A DNA stretch of 5,359 nt from Spirochaetaceae bacterium. GTDB taxonomy: Bacteria > Spirochaetota > Spirochaetia > Treponematales > Treponemataceae. How positions within the stretch are numbered: position 1 is the first letter of the stretch; each line of letters begins with the position of its first letter. The notes under the pieces were generated by a model. The model did not search any database. It worked only from the letters and a program-made list of their open reading frames with translations, and was not told the DNA's origin. Location: assembly GCA_031285525.1 (NCBI GenBank), contig JAITWB010000075.1, positions 1-5,359 on the forward strand, read 5' to 3'. The translations under genes were made by a program, and so were the position numbers. This document shows, one piece after another, positions 1-5,359 of the stretch.

Positions 1-1124
1 TCAGAAAAGCCGCTCCCGAAACCGCCATACTCATCATCCCCGGCAACCACGACTCCGCGGCGAGGCTCGGATACGGCTCCGAGATTTTCACCGCCCAGAA
101 CATCCATATCGTTTCCAACCCGAATAACGCCGCAGAGCCCATTATAATAGAACATAAGGGAGAAAAGGCGGCATTCTACCTGCTGCCCTTCCTCGCCGCA
201 GGCAGTATTCTGCCTGAAAATGAGGGACAGAGCTTTGAGTCTAGCGCCTCTAAGGGATCCAGCACCGGAGTGACAAGCGCCTCTGAGATACCAAGCTCCC
301 AGGGGGAGTTCTCCTTTTCCGACCCCCTAAAGGGCTCCTCCTTAAAGGAACAGGAGGAGCTGGTACAGGAAGCGATCCGGCGAATCACGAAAAGACACTC
401 GGAACTGGAACGTACCCTGTCCTCTCCCCAGCAGGGACAGAGCTCCGTACCCTCAGTACTTGCGGCGCACCTCTTTACCCTTGCAGGGATGTCCAGCGAG
501 TCTGAACGGAGCTTCCTCGGAACCGCGGCGGAAGTCAATCCCTCACTGTTCCGCCCCTTCTCCTACACCGCCCTGGGGCACCTGCACAAAACGCAACGCA
601 TATCCGACCGGGTCTGGTACGCAGGCTCTCCCTTAGCCTACTCCTTTGACGAAACCAACGTCGAGAAAAACCTCTTACAGGTCAACCTCGACACCCGCTC
701 TTCAGGCTTTCCCGTATCGGTCGAAAAAATCCCCCTCAAGCCCCTGCGCTCACTCAAGAAGCTCAGCGGCTCATTCACCGATTTTCACAACGACTCCTCC
801 TACCTCGCATACAGCGGAGACTACCTCGAAATCGAACTCACCGACGGCGAAATAGTCGAAAACCCCATGGCCCTGCTGCGCCCCCGCTATCCCCTGCTCC
901 TCAGCATCCGACAACGGATCGTACAGGAGGAAACCGAGACCGAAGATATCAGGGAACGCATCTCCCGGATGGGACAGGACGGCAGAATATCCCCCCGGGA
1001 CGACTGCGAAGCCTTTCTCACCGGACTCTACGGCAGTGCAGACCCGGAAAAACTGGATCTCTTTGAACAATTTGCGGCTCAGGCAGAAAAGGAGGAAGCG
1101 GAAAATGAAACCCCTCAGGCTTGA
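1..1124 (+). CDS. sbcD: SbcD, Mre11-type DNA exonuclease/endonuclease subunit (5' end missing)
   Basis: This is the nuclease subunit of SbcCD, a Mn2+-dependent double-strand exonuclease and hairpin endonuclease that acts on DNA ends and palindromes. The reading frame is open from base 3, and 373 codons are visible. By comparison with E. coli SbcD, about 80 N-terminal residues, including the first metal-binding motifs, lie outside the window. Visible metallophosphoesterase motifs are GNHDS (bases 42-56), the His of AAHLFTLAG (CAC at 468) and GHLH (576-587). They are followed by the family block YAGSPLAYSFDE and a C-terminal capping domain. Between PFLAAG and the helix starting KEQEELVQEA there is a Ser-rich linker of about 45 residues that E. 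coli SbcD lacks. It carries a DNA-word copy and a hairpin. The stop codon lies inside sbcC, so the two are translationally coupled. Family assignment is firm; the true start cannot be seen. Confidence 0.95.
   Translation, partial: RKAAPETAILIIPGNHDSAARLGYGSEIFTAQNIHIVSNPNNAAEPIIIEHKGEKAAFYLLPFLAAGSILPENEGQSFESSASKGSSTGVTSASEIPSSQGEFSFSDPLKGSSLKEQEELVQEAIRRITKRHSELERTLSSPQQGQSSVPSVLAAHLFTLAGMSSESERSFLGTAAEVNPSLFRPFSYTALGHLHKTQRISDRVWYAGSPLAYSFDETNVEKNLLQVNLDTRSSGFPVSVEKIPLKPLRSLKKLSGSFTDFHNDSSYLAYSGDYLEIELTDGEIVENPMALLRPRYPLLLSIRQRIVQEETETEDIRERISRMGQDGRISPRDDCEAFLTGLYGSADPEKLDLFEQFAAQAEKEEAENETPQA
224..234 (+). repeat. DNA word GGGACAGAGCT, copy 1
   Basis: Exact 11-mer on the + strand, preceded by A. 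It lies at the start of the Ser-rich linker of sbcD and is read in frame as Gly-Gln-Ser. It is exactly 210 bases (70 codons) upstream of copy 2, in the same frame. Confidence 0.8.
243..284 (+). repeat. Short direct repeat AGCGCCTCT x2 in the sbcD linker
   Basis: The 9-mer AGCGCCTCT occurs at 243-251 and 276-284, 33 bases (11 codons) apart and in the same reading frame, encoding Ser-Ala-Ser each time. Both copies are followed by RAG. This suggests that the Ser-rich linker grew by small tandem duplication, but the repeat is short and could be chance in Ser-rich sequence. Confidence 0.45.
334..360. repeat. Perfect 8-bp inverted repeat in the sbcD linker
   Basis: GCTCCTCC (334-341) and GGAGGAGC (353-360) are exact reverse complements separated by 11 bases, so this stretch can form a hairpin. 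It lies at the border between the Ser-rich linker and the conserved helix of SbcD. No T-run follows, so it is not a typical terminator. Its function is unknown. Confidence 0.55.
434..444 (+). repeat. DNA word GGGACAGAGCT, copy 2
   Basis: Exact 11-mer on the + strand, preceded by A. It lies in a second SbcD loop (SSPQQGQSS) just before the conserved AAHLFTLAG motif and is read as Gly-Gln-Ser. CTGTCC at 417-422 can pair with GGACAG at 435-440. Confidence 0.8.
1089..1095 (+). promoter_or_regulatory. Ribosome binding site of sbcC
   Basis: AAGGAGG lies inside the sbcD coding region, 9 bases before the ATG at 1105. It decides the sbcC start in favour of 1105 over the in-frame ATG at 1036, which would add 23 basic residues with no counterpart ahead of the conserved SbcC N-terminus (MKPLRLELHNIGPF). 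Confidence 0.85.
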
Positions 1125-4100
1125 ACTACACAATATCGGCCCCTTCACCGGCAAAACCCTCATCAACTTTGAAGAACTGGGGGACATATTTCTCATCGCA
1201 GGCAAAACAGGCTCAGGAAAAACCACGATCCTCGACGCCCTCACCTACGCCCTCTACGGCAGAATTCCCGGAGCCCGGGGCGGACTCAACCGGAACATGC
1301 TCCGCTCTCACTTTGTCCCCGAAACAGAAACCGCCTCGGTAACCCTCGATTTCCTCCTTCGGGATAAGCACTATCGGGTAGAGCGCACCCCTCCTGGAAG
1401 TTATATCTCCACACGGAAAGGTCCCCGTATGGGGATGAAAATGGAACACCCTGAAGAAGCGGCGCTCTATAAGGGGACAGAGCTTCTCTTTGCAAAGCTC
1501 ACCGACGTAAACGAAGAGATCGTCCGGCTTATCGGCCTCACCTCGGAGGAATTCTCCCGCATCGTACTCCTGCCTCAGGGGGAATTCGCAGACTTTCTCA
1601 GGCAAAACTCCAACGAACGGCGCAAATCCCTCTCCCGGCTCTTTCCGACAGAACAGTACAGACGCATCACCGAATACGCTCTGGCGAAACAGGAAGAATA
1701 CCGAAGCCGTCTCAGGGAAACCGAAACCCAATTGCTCTCCCTGTCCCAGGAATTCAGCGCCGACACCTGGGAAGCGGAAGATCACCATCTCCTCAGCGTT
1801 ATAGACCAAACAAAGGAGCGTCTCAGGCTCCTCGAAGAGAATACCCTCGCCTTTGCCGCCCGGCTTGAATCAGAGCGGGCTCTTGCCGAGAAACTCCGGG
1901 AAAAGGAAAAACTCACCGCAGAACAGGCAGAACTCGACAATCAAAGCTCTGACATGGAAGCGGTCTCCCAAAAACTCGAACAGGCCGGCATTGCAGCAGC
2001 TCTGTCCCCACTTTTGCACTCCCGGGAAAACGCCTCCAAGAGAGCCGCCGGGGCACACGCCCAACTGACCCAGTGCAGCGACTCCATCGGAGAAGCGGAA
2101 TCGGAACTCACAGAACTCGATTCCGGTGAAGCCGACATACAAACCGCCGCCGAAGACTGCCGCCGGATCGAATTCAGCATAAAAACACTCAAACGGGCTG
2201 CGGAGCTTGAAAACTCCCTCACCGCATCCCGCCGAAACCGCGCCGCCGCACAGGAACACGCAGAATCCCTCAAGAAAGAAAGCGATAAAGCCGCTCAGGA
2301 AATCGCCGCCGCTGTTACCGTGCTGGAAGAAATATCCGTAACCTCCGCAGAAATAGCCCGGCTCACCGAAGCCGACGCAAAAGCAGGAGACACCCTCAAC
2401 CGGGCGAAACAACTCAAAGAGCTTTCCGAAAAAGCGGCGGCAGGACGAAAAGGCATCGCCGATGCCGAAGAAGCCCTCAACGTCAGAACACAGGAAATCG
2501 GGGAACTGGAAAAGGCCTGCCAGATAATAGGGACAGAGCTTGAAGAACTGGAAACCAGAAAATCCCGGCTGGGCATCGAGGAGCAAGCGGCACACCTTGC
2601 AGAAACCCTCACCCCCGACTCCCCCTGCCCCGTCTGCGGCGCCCTGGAACATCCCCGTCCGGCAACACACCCCGCATTGAGCGCCTTCTCCCTGACAGAA
2701 ACGGCAGCGGCAAAAAAGCTCACCCGTGACAGCCTTGAAAAGCGCCGAAGCGAAGCCGCCATCTCCAAAGCCGGCATCAACGCCCGCCTGGAAGCCGCCC
2801 GCAACGCCTTCGCTGAAACAGAACAAACCTATACCGAACTTGCAGAAACGCTATCCGAAACAATGACTCAAACAGGAAGCTCTGTTACACAGAGCCGCTC
2901 TGTCCCCTCTCTCCAGGAAGCGGCGCTGTTCATCGCCGAAGCAGCGGCAGGCAAGGAACGCACACGGAAAGCCCTTGACGATGCCCACCGCGCCCTCTCC
3001 CGACGGGAACAGGCCGAACAAAAACGGCGCACCCTCGAATCCCGGCTCGTCCCCCTGCAGGAAGAACTGACCGCTGCCCGTACCGCAGAAGCGGAACGGG
3101 CAGCAGAAATCCGGCAGCTTGAAAAGCAGCTTGAAGAAGCTCTTGCAGAAGCAAGCCCTGAATCCGCAGAAGCCGCCTCCCCAGAGGAACTTCACACTGC
3201 AACACCGTCATCGCTGATAGCCCGGTTCACCCGCACCCTGGAGGAAAAACAGCAGGCAATCACCGAATACAGACGCCGACGGGAAGCAGCTCTGTCCCTC
3301 AGAGACTCCCTCCGGGGACGCAAAGAAGAACTCGAAAAGAACAGACAAACCGCTCTCGAAGAACTCACCTCGGCTGAGAAAAACTTTGAATCTGCCCTCT
3401 CCGCCTCCCCCTTCGGCACTGCACCGGAAGTCATCGAAGCCCTCATCACCCCGGAACACCGCATCACCCTTGAAGACTCCCTCGAACAATGGAACCGCCG
3501 CAGAACCGAACTGGCAGCAGTACTGCTCCGATTCAACAAGGAACTGGAAGGAAAAAAACGTCCCGATATCGAAAACCAAGAAACGGAACTGCTCAATCTC
3601 AGACAGGAACAACAGAACGAAGCCGACAGACTCGCATCAGCCGTATCAAGCAGGGACAGCCTTTCAGACAAAAAGCGCAGGAGGGACGATCTGGAACGCA
3701 AACGCAGCCTAATCGCAGATGAAGGACAGCTCTCTATCCGGCTTGCAGACGATCTCTCCGGCAACAACCCCAAGAAGCGCAGCCTCGAAGCATGGATACT
3801 GGGGGTCTATCTCGAAGAAATAACCATGTACGCCAGCCGACGCCTGGAGAGGATGTCCGAAGGACGGTATCGGCTCCTCCTCAACAGCGACAAAGGCGGC
3901 AGACAGCGCTATTCCGGCCTGGATCTGGAAATCTTCGACAGCTACACCGGACGCAAACGCCCCTGTGAAAGCCTCTCCGGCGGGGAAACCTTCATGGCAT
4001 CCATCAGCCTCGCCCTGGCTCTCACCGACGCAGTACAAAACCGCAGCGGCGGCATCCAGCTCGACGCCATCTTCATCGATGAAGGCTTCGGCAGTCTCGA

Positions 4101-4263
4101 CGACACCACCCTGGAAAAAGCGCTCACCATCCTCGACGAAATACGGGGCAGCCGTGTGGTAGGTCTCATCTCCCACGTGGGAGAACTCCGCAACAGAATA
4201 CCCGTCAGGCTGGAAGTAACAAAAACTTCCACTGGCTCTACCGTGGAAGTTCGGGAAGGATAG
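1105..4263 (+). CDS. sbcC: SbcC, Rad50/SMC-type ATPase subunit of the SbcCD nuclease
   Basis: This is the ATPase partner of SbcD; ATP-driven conformational change gates the nuclease on DNA ends and hairpins in the nucleoid. The protein has 1052 residues, close to E. coli SbcC (1048). The N-terminal ATPase lobe has Walker A GKTGSGKT (residues 33-40) and a Q-loop glutamine at 158 in LLPQGEF. Long Glu/Arg/Ala-rich coiled coils follow (about 175-505 and 515-860), with a zinc hook CPVC (Cys508 and Cys511) at the apex, almost exactly mid-protein. The C-terminal lobe has the signature LSGGE (957-961), Walker B ending in Asp992-Glu993, the D-loop SLD (997-999) and the switch His1024 in LISHVGE. All key residues are present, so it should be active. 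The start at 1105 is supported by an AAGGAGG and overlaps sbcD by 20 bases. Five copies of the GGGACAGAGC word lie in this gene, in different frames. Confidence 0.97.
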   Translation: MKPLRLELHNIGPFTGKTLINFEELGDIFLIAGKTGSGKTTILDALTYALYGRIPGARGGLNRNMLRSHFVPETETASVTLDFLLRDKHYRVERTPPGSYISTRKGPRMGMKMEHPEEAALYKGTELLFAKLTDVNEEIVRLIGLTSEEFSRIVLLPQGEFADFLRQNSNERRKSLSRLFPTEQYRRITEYALAKQEEYRSRLRETETQLLSLSQEFSADTWEAEDHHLLSVIDQTKERLRLLEENTLAFAARLESERALAEKLREKEKLTAEQAELDNQSSDMEAVSQKLEQAGIAAALSPLLHSRENASKRAAGAHAQLTQCSDSIGEAESELTELDSGEADIQTAAEDCRRIEFSIKTLKRAAELENSLTASRRNRAAAQEHAESLKKESDKAAQEIAAAVTVLEEISVTSAEIARLTEADAKAGDTLNRAKQLKELSEKAAAGRKGIADAEEALNVRTQEIGELEKACQIIGTELEELETRKSRLGIEEQAAHLAETLTPDSPCPVCGALEHPRPATHPALSAFSLTETAAAKKLTRDSLEKRRSEAAISKAGINARLEAARNAFAETEQTYTELAETLSETMTQTGSSVTQSRSVPSLQEAALFIAEAAAGKERTRKALDDAHRALSRREQAEQKRRTLESRLVPLQEELTAARTAEAERAAEIRQLEKQLEEALAEASPESAEAASPEELHTATPSSLIARFTRTLEEKQQAITEYRRRREAALSLRDSLRGRKEELEKNRQTALEELTSAEKNFESALSASPFGTAPEVIEALITPEHRITLEDSLEQWNRRRTELAAVLLRFNKELEGKKRPDIENQETELLNLRQEQQNEADRLASAVSSRDSLSDKKRRRDDLERKRSLIADEGQLSIRLADDLSGNNPKKRSLEAWILGVYLEEITMYASRRLERMSEGRYRLLLNSDKGGRQRYSGLDLEIFDSYTGRKRPCESLSGGETFMASISLALALTDAVQNRSGGIQLDAIFIDEGFGSLDDTTLEKALTILDEIRGSRVVGLISHVGELRNRIPVRLEVTKTSTGSTVEVREG
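1474..1484 (+). repeat. DNA word GGGACAGAGCT, copy 3
   Basis: Exact 11-mer on the + strand, preceded by G. It is read in frame as Gly-Thr-Glu-Leu (SbcC residues 124-127) in a variable part of the N-terminal ATPase lobe, before the Q-loop. Confidence 0.8.
1998..2008 (-). repeat. DNA word GGGACAGAGCT, copy 4 (reverse)
   Basis: AGCTCTGTCCC on the + strand, the exact reverse complement of the word, followed by C (R rule kept). It is read in sbcC as Ala-Leu-Ser-Pro (residues 299-302) in the ascending coiled coil, at a likely helix break. Confidence 0.8.
2530..2540 (+). repeat. DNA word GGGACAGAGCT, copy 5
   Basis: Exact 11-mer on the + strand, preceded by A. It is read as Gly-Thr-Glu-Leu (SbcC residues 476-479), about 30 residues before the zinc hook. 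Confidence 0.8.
2879..2906. repeat. Inverted-repeat cluster with DNA word copy 6 (reverse, 10 of 11 bases)
   Basis: GCTCTGT (2879-2885), TAC, ACAGAGC (2889-2895), C, GCTCTGTCCC (2897-2906). The first two elements form a perfect 7-bp stem with a 3-base loop. The third is a direct repeat of the first 18 bases on and also complements the middle element. The last element is the reverse complement of GGGACAGAGC (the first 10 bases of the word) and is followed by C. The stretch encodes a Ser/Thr-rich interruption (around SbcC residues 590-603) in the descending coiled coil. Confidence 0.7.
3288..3298 (-). repeat. DNA word GGGACAGAGCT, copy 7 (reverse)
   Basis: AGCTCTGTCCC on the + strand, followed by T (R rule kept). 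It is read as Ala-Leu-Ser-Leu (SbcC residues 729-732) in the descending coiled coil. Confidence 0.8.
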
Positions 4264-4282
4264 AATAGGCACTGTAACTTTG

Positions 4283-4313
4283 AGGACTGTGATTCAGTAC
4301 AGTCCTTTATTTT
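4283..4313 (+). terminator. Intrinsic terminator of sbcDC
   Basis: AGGACTGT (4283-4290) and ACAGTCCT (4299-4306) form a perfect 8-bp stem with an 8-base loop. A T-rich tail (TTATTTT) follows on the + strand, 19 bases after the sbcC stop. The reverse direction lacks a T-run, so it serves sbcC. The loop and right arm overlap the last codons and stop of the convergent toxin gene. Confidence 0.65.
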
Positions 4314-4602
4314 CCTGTCGGCCATCGACTATTGCGTCAATATACACCTGGTCATCTTCAACAAGATACAAAGCCTTATAACGCCAGCCGAATAGACACT
4401 TTCTGTATGTCTCTACAGGAATTCCCGGCACATCCATTTCATCAGCAAAAGGAAACTGAAAAGGATTACCAGCAAGCATATCCGCTGCTTTTTTAAAATC
4501 TTCGATTAACCTATAAGCACCGGATCCTCTCACCTGCGCCAAAAATTCCGTATGAGAAAGCAGCATTTCTTCTGCACGCTCTGCAAGAATAACACTATAC
4601 AT
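4294..4602 (-). CDS. RelE/ParE-family toxin of a type II toxin-antitoxin module
   Basis: This is a small basic protein of 102 residues (start MYSVILAERAEEML). The fold pattern is that of the RelE/ParE superfamily: an N-terminal beta strand, two helices (EFLAQVRGSGAYRLIEDFKKA), then beta strands in YRKCLFGWRYKALYLVEDD, ending VYIDAIVDGRQ. RelE members cleave mRNA on the ribosome and ParE members poison gyrase; sequence alone does not say which applies here. Starts at 4614 and 4611 are also in frame (adding MMQQ or MQQ), and none has a clear ribosome binding site. I chose 4602 because family members usually begin MY-x-V. It overlaps the antitoxin gene, so translation is probably coupled. GC content is near 40%, well below sbcC. 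Its 3' end converges on sbcC with a gap of 30 bases. Confidence 0.88.
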   Translation of the reverse strand: MYSVILAERAEEMLLSHTEFLAQVRGSGAYRLIEDFKKAADMLAGNPFQFPFADEMDVPGIPVETYRKCLFGWRYKALYLVEDDQVYIDAIVDGRQENKGLY

Positions 4603-4894
4603 CTGCTGCATCATACTTCATATCTGCCACGATACGTTTCATATCCGCAATAACACTCTCAGCGGATCTCCCCTTAAACCCGGCAAGACGGGCATTTTTT
4701 GCATCATTCAACATGTCCATTGTACCTCCTCTTGAATTGAGAGTTAATGAGAGCGGAATTGCCTGTTCCCGTACAATTTGATGAAATAACATGGTAACAA
4801 CAGCGCTCATGTTTAAGCCGAATTGCTCCAATACAGCTTCTGTTTGTTCTTTGAGCCGAGAGTCTAATCTGATACTAACATTTGCATTTTTCAT
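4595..4894 (-). CDS. RelB/DinJ-family antitoxin of a type II toxin-antitoxin module
   Basis: This is a 99-residue protein. The N-terminal part (MKNANVSIRLDSRLKEQTEA, then VLEQFGLNMSAVVTMLFHQIV) matches the ribbon-helix-helix domain of RelB/DinJ antitoxins: a short beta strand for DNA binding followed by two helices. The family pattern REQAIPLSL follows. The C-terminal part (about residues 60-99) is the likely toxin-neutralising arm. Such antitoxins bind their own promoter as dimers and, with the toxin, repress it. The start at 4894 has a strong AAGGAGGG 7 bases upstream; an in-frame GTG at 4912 lies before that site and is rejected. Gene order (antitoxin first, toxin overlapping) is canonical. 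Codon use and GC are AT-richer than the flanking genes, suggesting horizontal gain. Confidence 0.88.
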   Translation of the reverse strand: MKNANVSIRLDSRLKEQTEAVLEQFGLNMSAVVTMLFHQIVREQAIPLSLTLNSRGGTMDMLNDAKNARLAGFKGRSAESVIADMKRIVADMKYDAADV

Positions 4895-4901
4895 TTTCCA
4901 G

Positions 4902-4909
4902 CCCTCCTT
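4902..4909 (-). promoter_or_regulatory. Ribosome binding site of the antitoxin gene
   Basis: On the - strand AAGGAGGG stands 7 bases before the ATG at 4894. It sets the antitoxin start and excludes the upstream GTG at 4912. Confidence 0.8.
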
Positions 4910-4926
4910 CACTTATCATTGCATAT

Positions 4927-4957
4927 ACAATGTACATCTTTACACATACATTGTCAA
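4927..4957 (-). promoter_or_regulatory. TA promoter embedded in an inverted-repeat operator
   Basis: On the - strand a perfect -35 box TTGACA (4957-4952) is followed after 17 bases by TACATT (4934-4929; 4 of 6 to TATAAT). The 8-bp perfect inverted repeat ACAATGTA (4927-4934) / TACATTGT (4947-4954), with half-site centres 20 bases (about two helical turns) apart, covers the -10 and part of the -35. A further CATTG/CAATG pair lies at 4917-4932. This fits autorepression by the ribbon-helix-helix antitoxin. Promoter and operator roles are inferred from layout. Confidence 0.65.
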
Positions 4958-5025
4958 ACACAATCGTTAATATATTACATAAAAAGCTCTGATTTCGATA
5001 TCAGCCTTGGTCAAGAAACTCTATT

Positions 5026-5092
5026 GGTACTATTTTTAGGGATCTTAGGTACTAAAAATAGTACTTTCAAGGTACTGTTTTTTAGTACCTTG
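5026..5092. repeat. Array of GTAC palindromes: 12-bp and 9-bp perfect inverted repeats
   Basis: Two adjacent hairpin-forming repeats. The first pairs GTACTATTTTTA (5027-5038) with TAAAAATAGTAC (5053-5064), perfect over 12 bp with a 14-base loop. The second pairs CAAGGTACT (5068-5076) with AGTACCTTG (5084-5092), perfect over 9 bp with a 7-base loop. The hexamer GGTACT recurs at 5026, 5048 and 5071, at spacings of 22 and 23 bases. The array lies between the TA promoter and the terminator of the decarboxylase gene. I see no coding content here. It could be a regulator binding site, a structured RNA element, or the remnant of a small mobile repeat. Confidence 0.7.
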
Positions 5093-5114
5093 GAAAACAA
5101 ACAACTTATAGCAT

Positions 5115-5152
5115 AAAAAAAGGGGCTATCCGAAAAACGGACAGCCCCTTTT
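5115..5152 (-). terminator. Strong intrinsic terminator of the decarboxylase beta-subunit gene
   Basis: Read on the - strand, GGGGCTGTCCG (5148-5138), a T5 loop, then CGGATAGCCCC (5132-5122) and a run of seven T (5121-5115). The 11-bp stem contains one G-U pair in this direction, whereas the + strand has an A-C mismatch at the same place (5128/5142), so the terminator is oriented for the gene ending at 5171. Flanking AAAA/TTTT extends the stem. Confidence 0.9.
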
Positions 5153-5170
5153 CTATCTAACTAACTTCTC

Positions 5171-5359
5171 TTACTTTGCGTAAGTAGCGATAAACACACC
5201 CGCCGCAATCGCAGTACCGATAACACCGGCAACGTTGGGGCCCATGGCGTGCATGAGCAGGAAGTTCGACGGATCGTACTCCTGACCGACCTTGTTGGAA
5301 ACACGGGCAGCCATAGGTACAGCGGAAACTCCGGCTGAACCGATAAGGGGATTGATCTT
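5171..5359 (-). CDS. oadB: Na+-translocating decarboxylase beta subunit, C-terminal 62 residues
   Basis: The membrane subunit of the oxaloacetate/glutaconyl-CoA/methylmalonyl-CoA decarboxylase family couples decarboxylation of a carboxybiotin to Na+ export across the inner membrane. Only the last 62 codons are in the window; the 5' part runs off the right edge. The fragment begins [19 protein letters not shown] and continues with [17 protein letters not shown] and a last hydrophobic helix ending ATYAK. The spacing of Asn, Gly, Ser and Arg in the first stretch (offsets 0, 4, 9, 16) matches the conserved helix VIII residues N373, G377, S382 and R389 described for OadB. Which substrate the complex uses cannot be told from this subunit; oadB is the usual label. 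The gene runs convergent to sbcDC and ends at its own strong terminator. Confidence 0.92.
   Translation of the reverse strand, partial: KINPLIGSAGVSAVPMAARVSNKVGQEYDPSNFLLMHAMGPNVAGVIGTAIAAGVFIATYAK

Noticed and set aside
1036..1104. N-terminal extension of SbcC from an ATG at 1036
   Set aside because: It would add 23 basic residues with no family counterpart. The ATG at 1105 has AAGGAGG at the right distance and starts exactly at the conserved N-terminus.
1870..2826. Long open frame on the - strand opposite sbcC (318 codons)
   Set aside because: Phe/Gly/Cys-rich composition is typical of an antisense shadow of a C-ending-codon gene. It has no recognisable domain, and sbcC on the other strand is certain.
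224..3298. GGGACAGAGC word as a Chi-like recombination site
   Set aside because: Chi-type sites usually show a strong orientation bias along the replichore. Here four copies point one way and three the other. The window is too small to exclude this fully, so it is not put forward as the main reading.
4989..5004. CTGAT / ATCAG inverted repeat
   Set aside because: Only 5 bp with a 6-base spacer; expected by chance in AT-rich intergenic DNA.
5026..5092. CRISPR array
   Set aside because: GGTACT units are only 6 bases long and the intervals of 16-17 bases are too short for spacers. No cas gene is nearby.
4919..5116. Open frame of 65 codons on the + strand in the intergenic region
   Set aside because: It runs through the TA promoter and the GTAC palindromes, has no ribosome binding site and resembles no protein family I know.

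Overview
The window shows a chromosomal segment of a Gram-negative-type, probably anaerobic bacterium. The main genes have about 55% GC and strongly prefer C-ending codons. I lean towards a spirochaete (Treponema/Spirochaeta-like) from the general look of the proteins and the Na+-translocating decarboxylase gene, but this is a low-confidence guess.

Layout. (1) Positions 1-1124, + strand: sbcD with its 5' end cut off by the window edge. It encodes the Mre11-type nuclease subunit. (2) Positions 1105-4263, + strand: complete sbcC, the Rad50-type SMC-like ATPase, with all ATPase motifs and a CPVC zinc hook. The two genes overlap by 20 bases and form an operon for the SbcCD complex, which processes DNA ends and hairpins. 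A stem-loop terminator follows sbcC. (3) Positions 4294-4894, - strand: a type II toxin-antitoxin module, with a RelB/DinJ-like antitoxin upstream of and overlapping a RelE/ParE-like toxin. It is clearly AT-richer (about 40% GC) than its surroundings and has its own promoter, embedded in an inverted repeat that looks like an operator. (4) Positions 4895-5170: an AT-rich intergenic stretch of 276 bases holding the TA promoter/operator, a compact group of GTAC-containing palindromes, and a strong intrinsic terminator for the next gene. (5) Positions 5171-5359, - strand: the last 62 codons of a Na+-translocating decarboxylase beta subunit (OadB/GcdB/MmdB type).

The most unusual feature is a DNA word, RGGGACAGAGCT. 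Seven copies (six full 11-mers GGGACAGAGCT and one matching only its first 10 bases) lie within the first 3.3 kb, in both orientations and in several reading frames of sbcD and sbcC. Chance predicts about 0.01 copies of the 10-mer in the window. Because the word is read as different peptides (GQS, GTEL, ALS, RSVP), selection or spread must act on the DNA. The density, above one per kb, resembles DNA uptake sequences or another genome-wide signal. The AT-rich TA and intergenic part has no copy, which fits later acquisition of the TA module.
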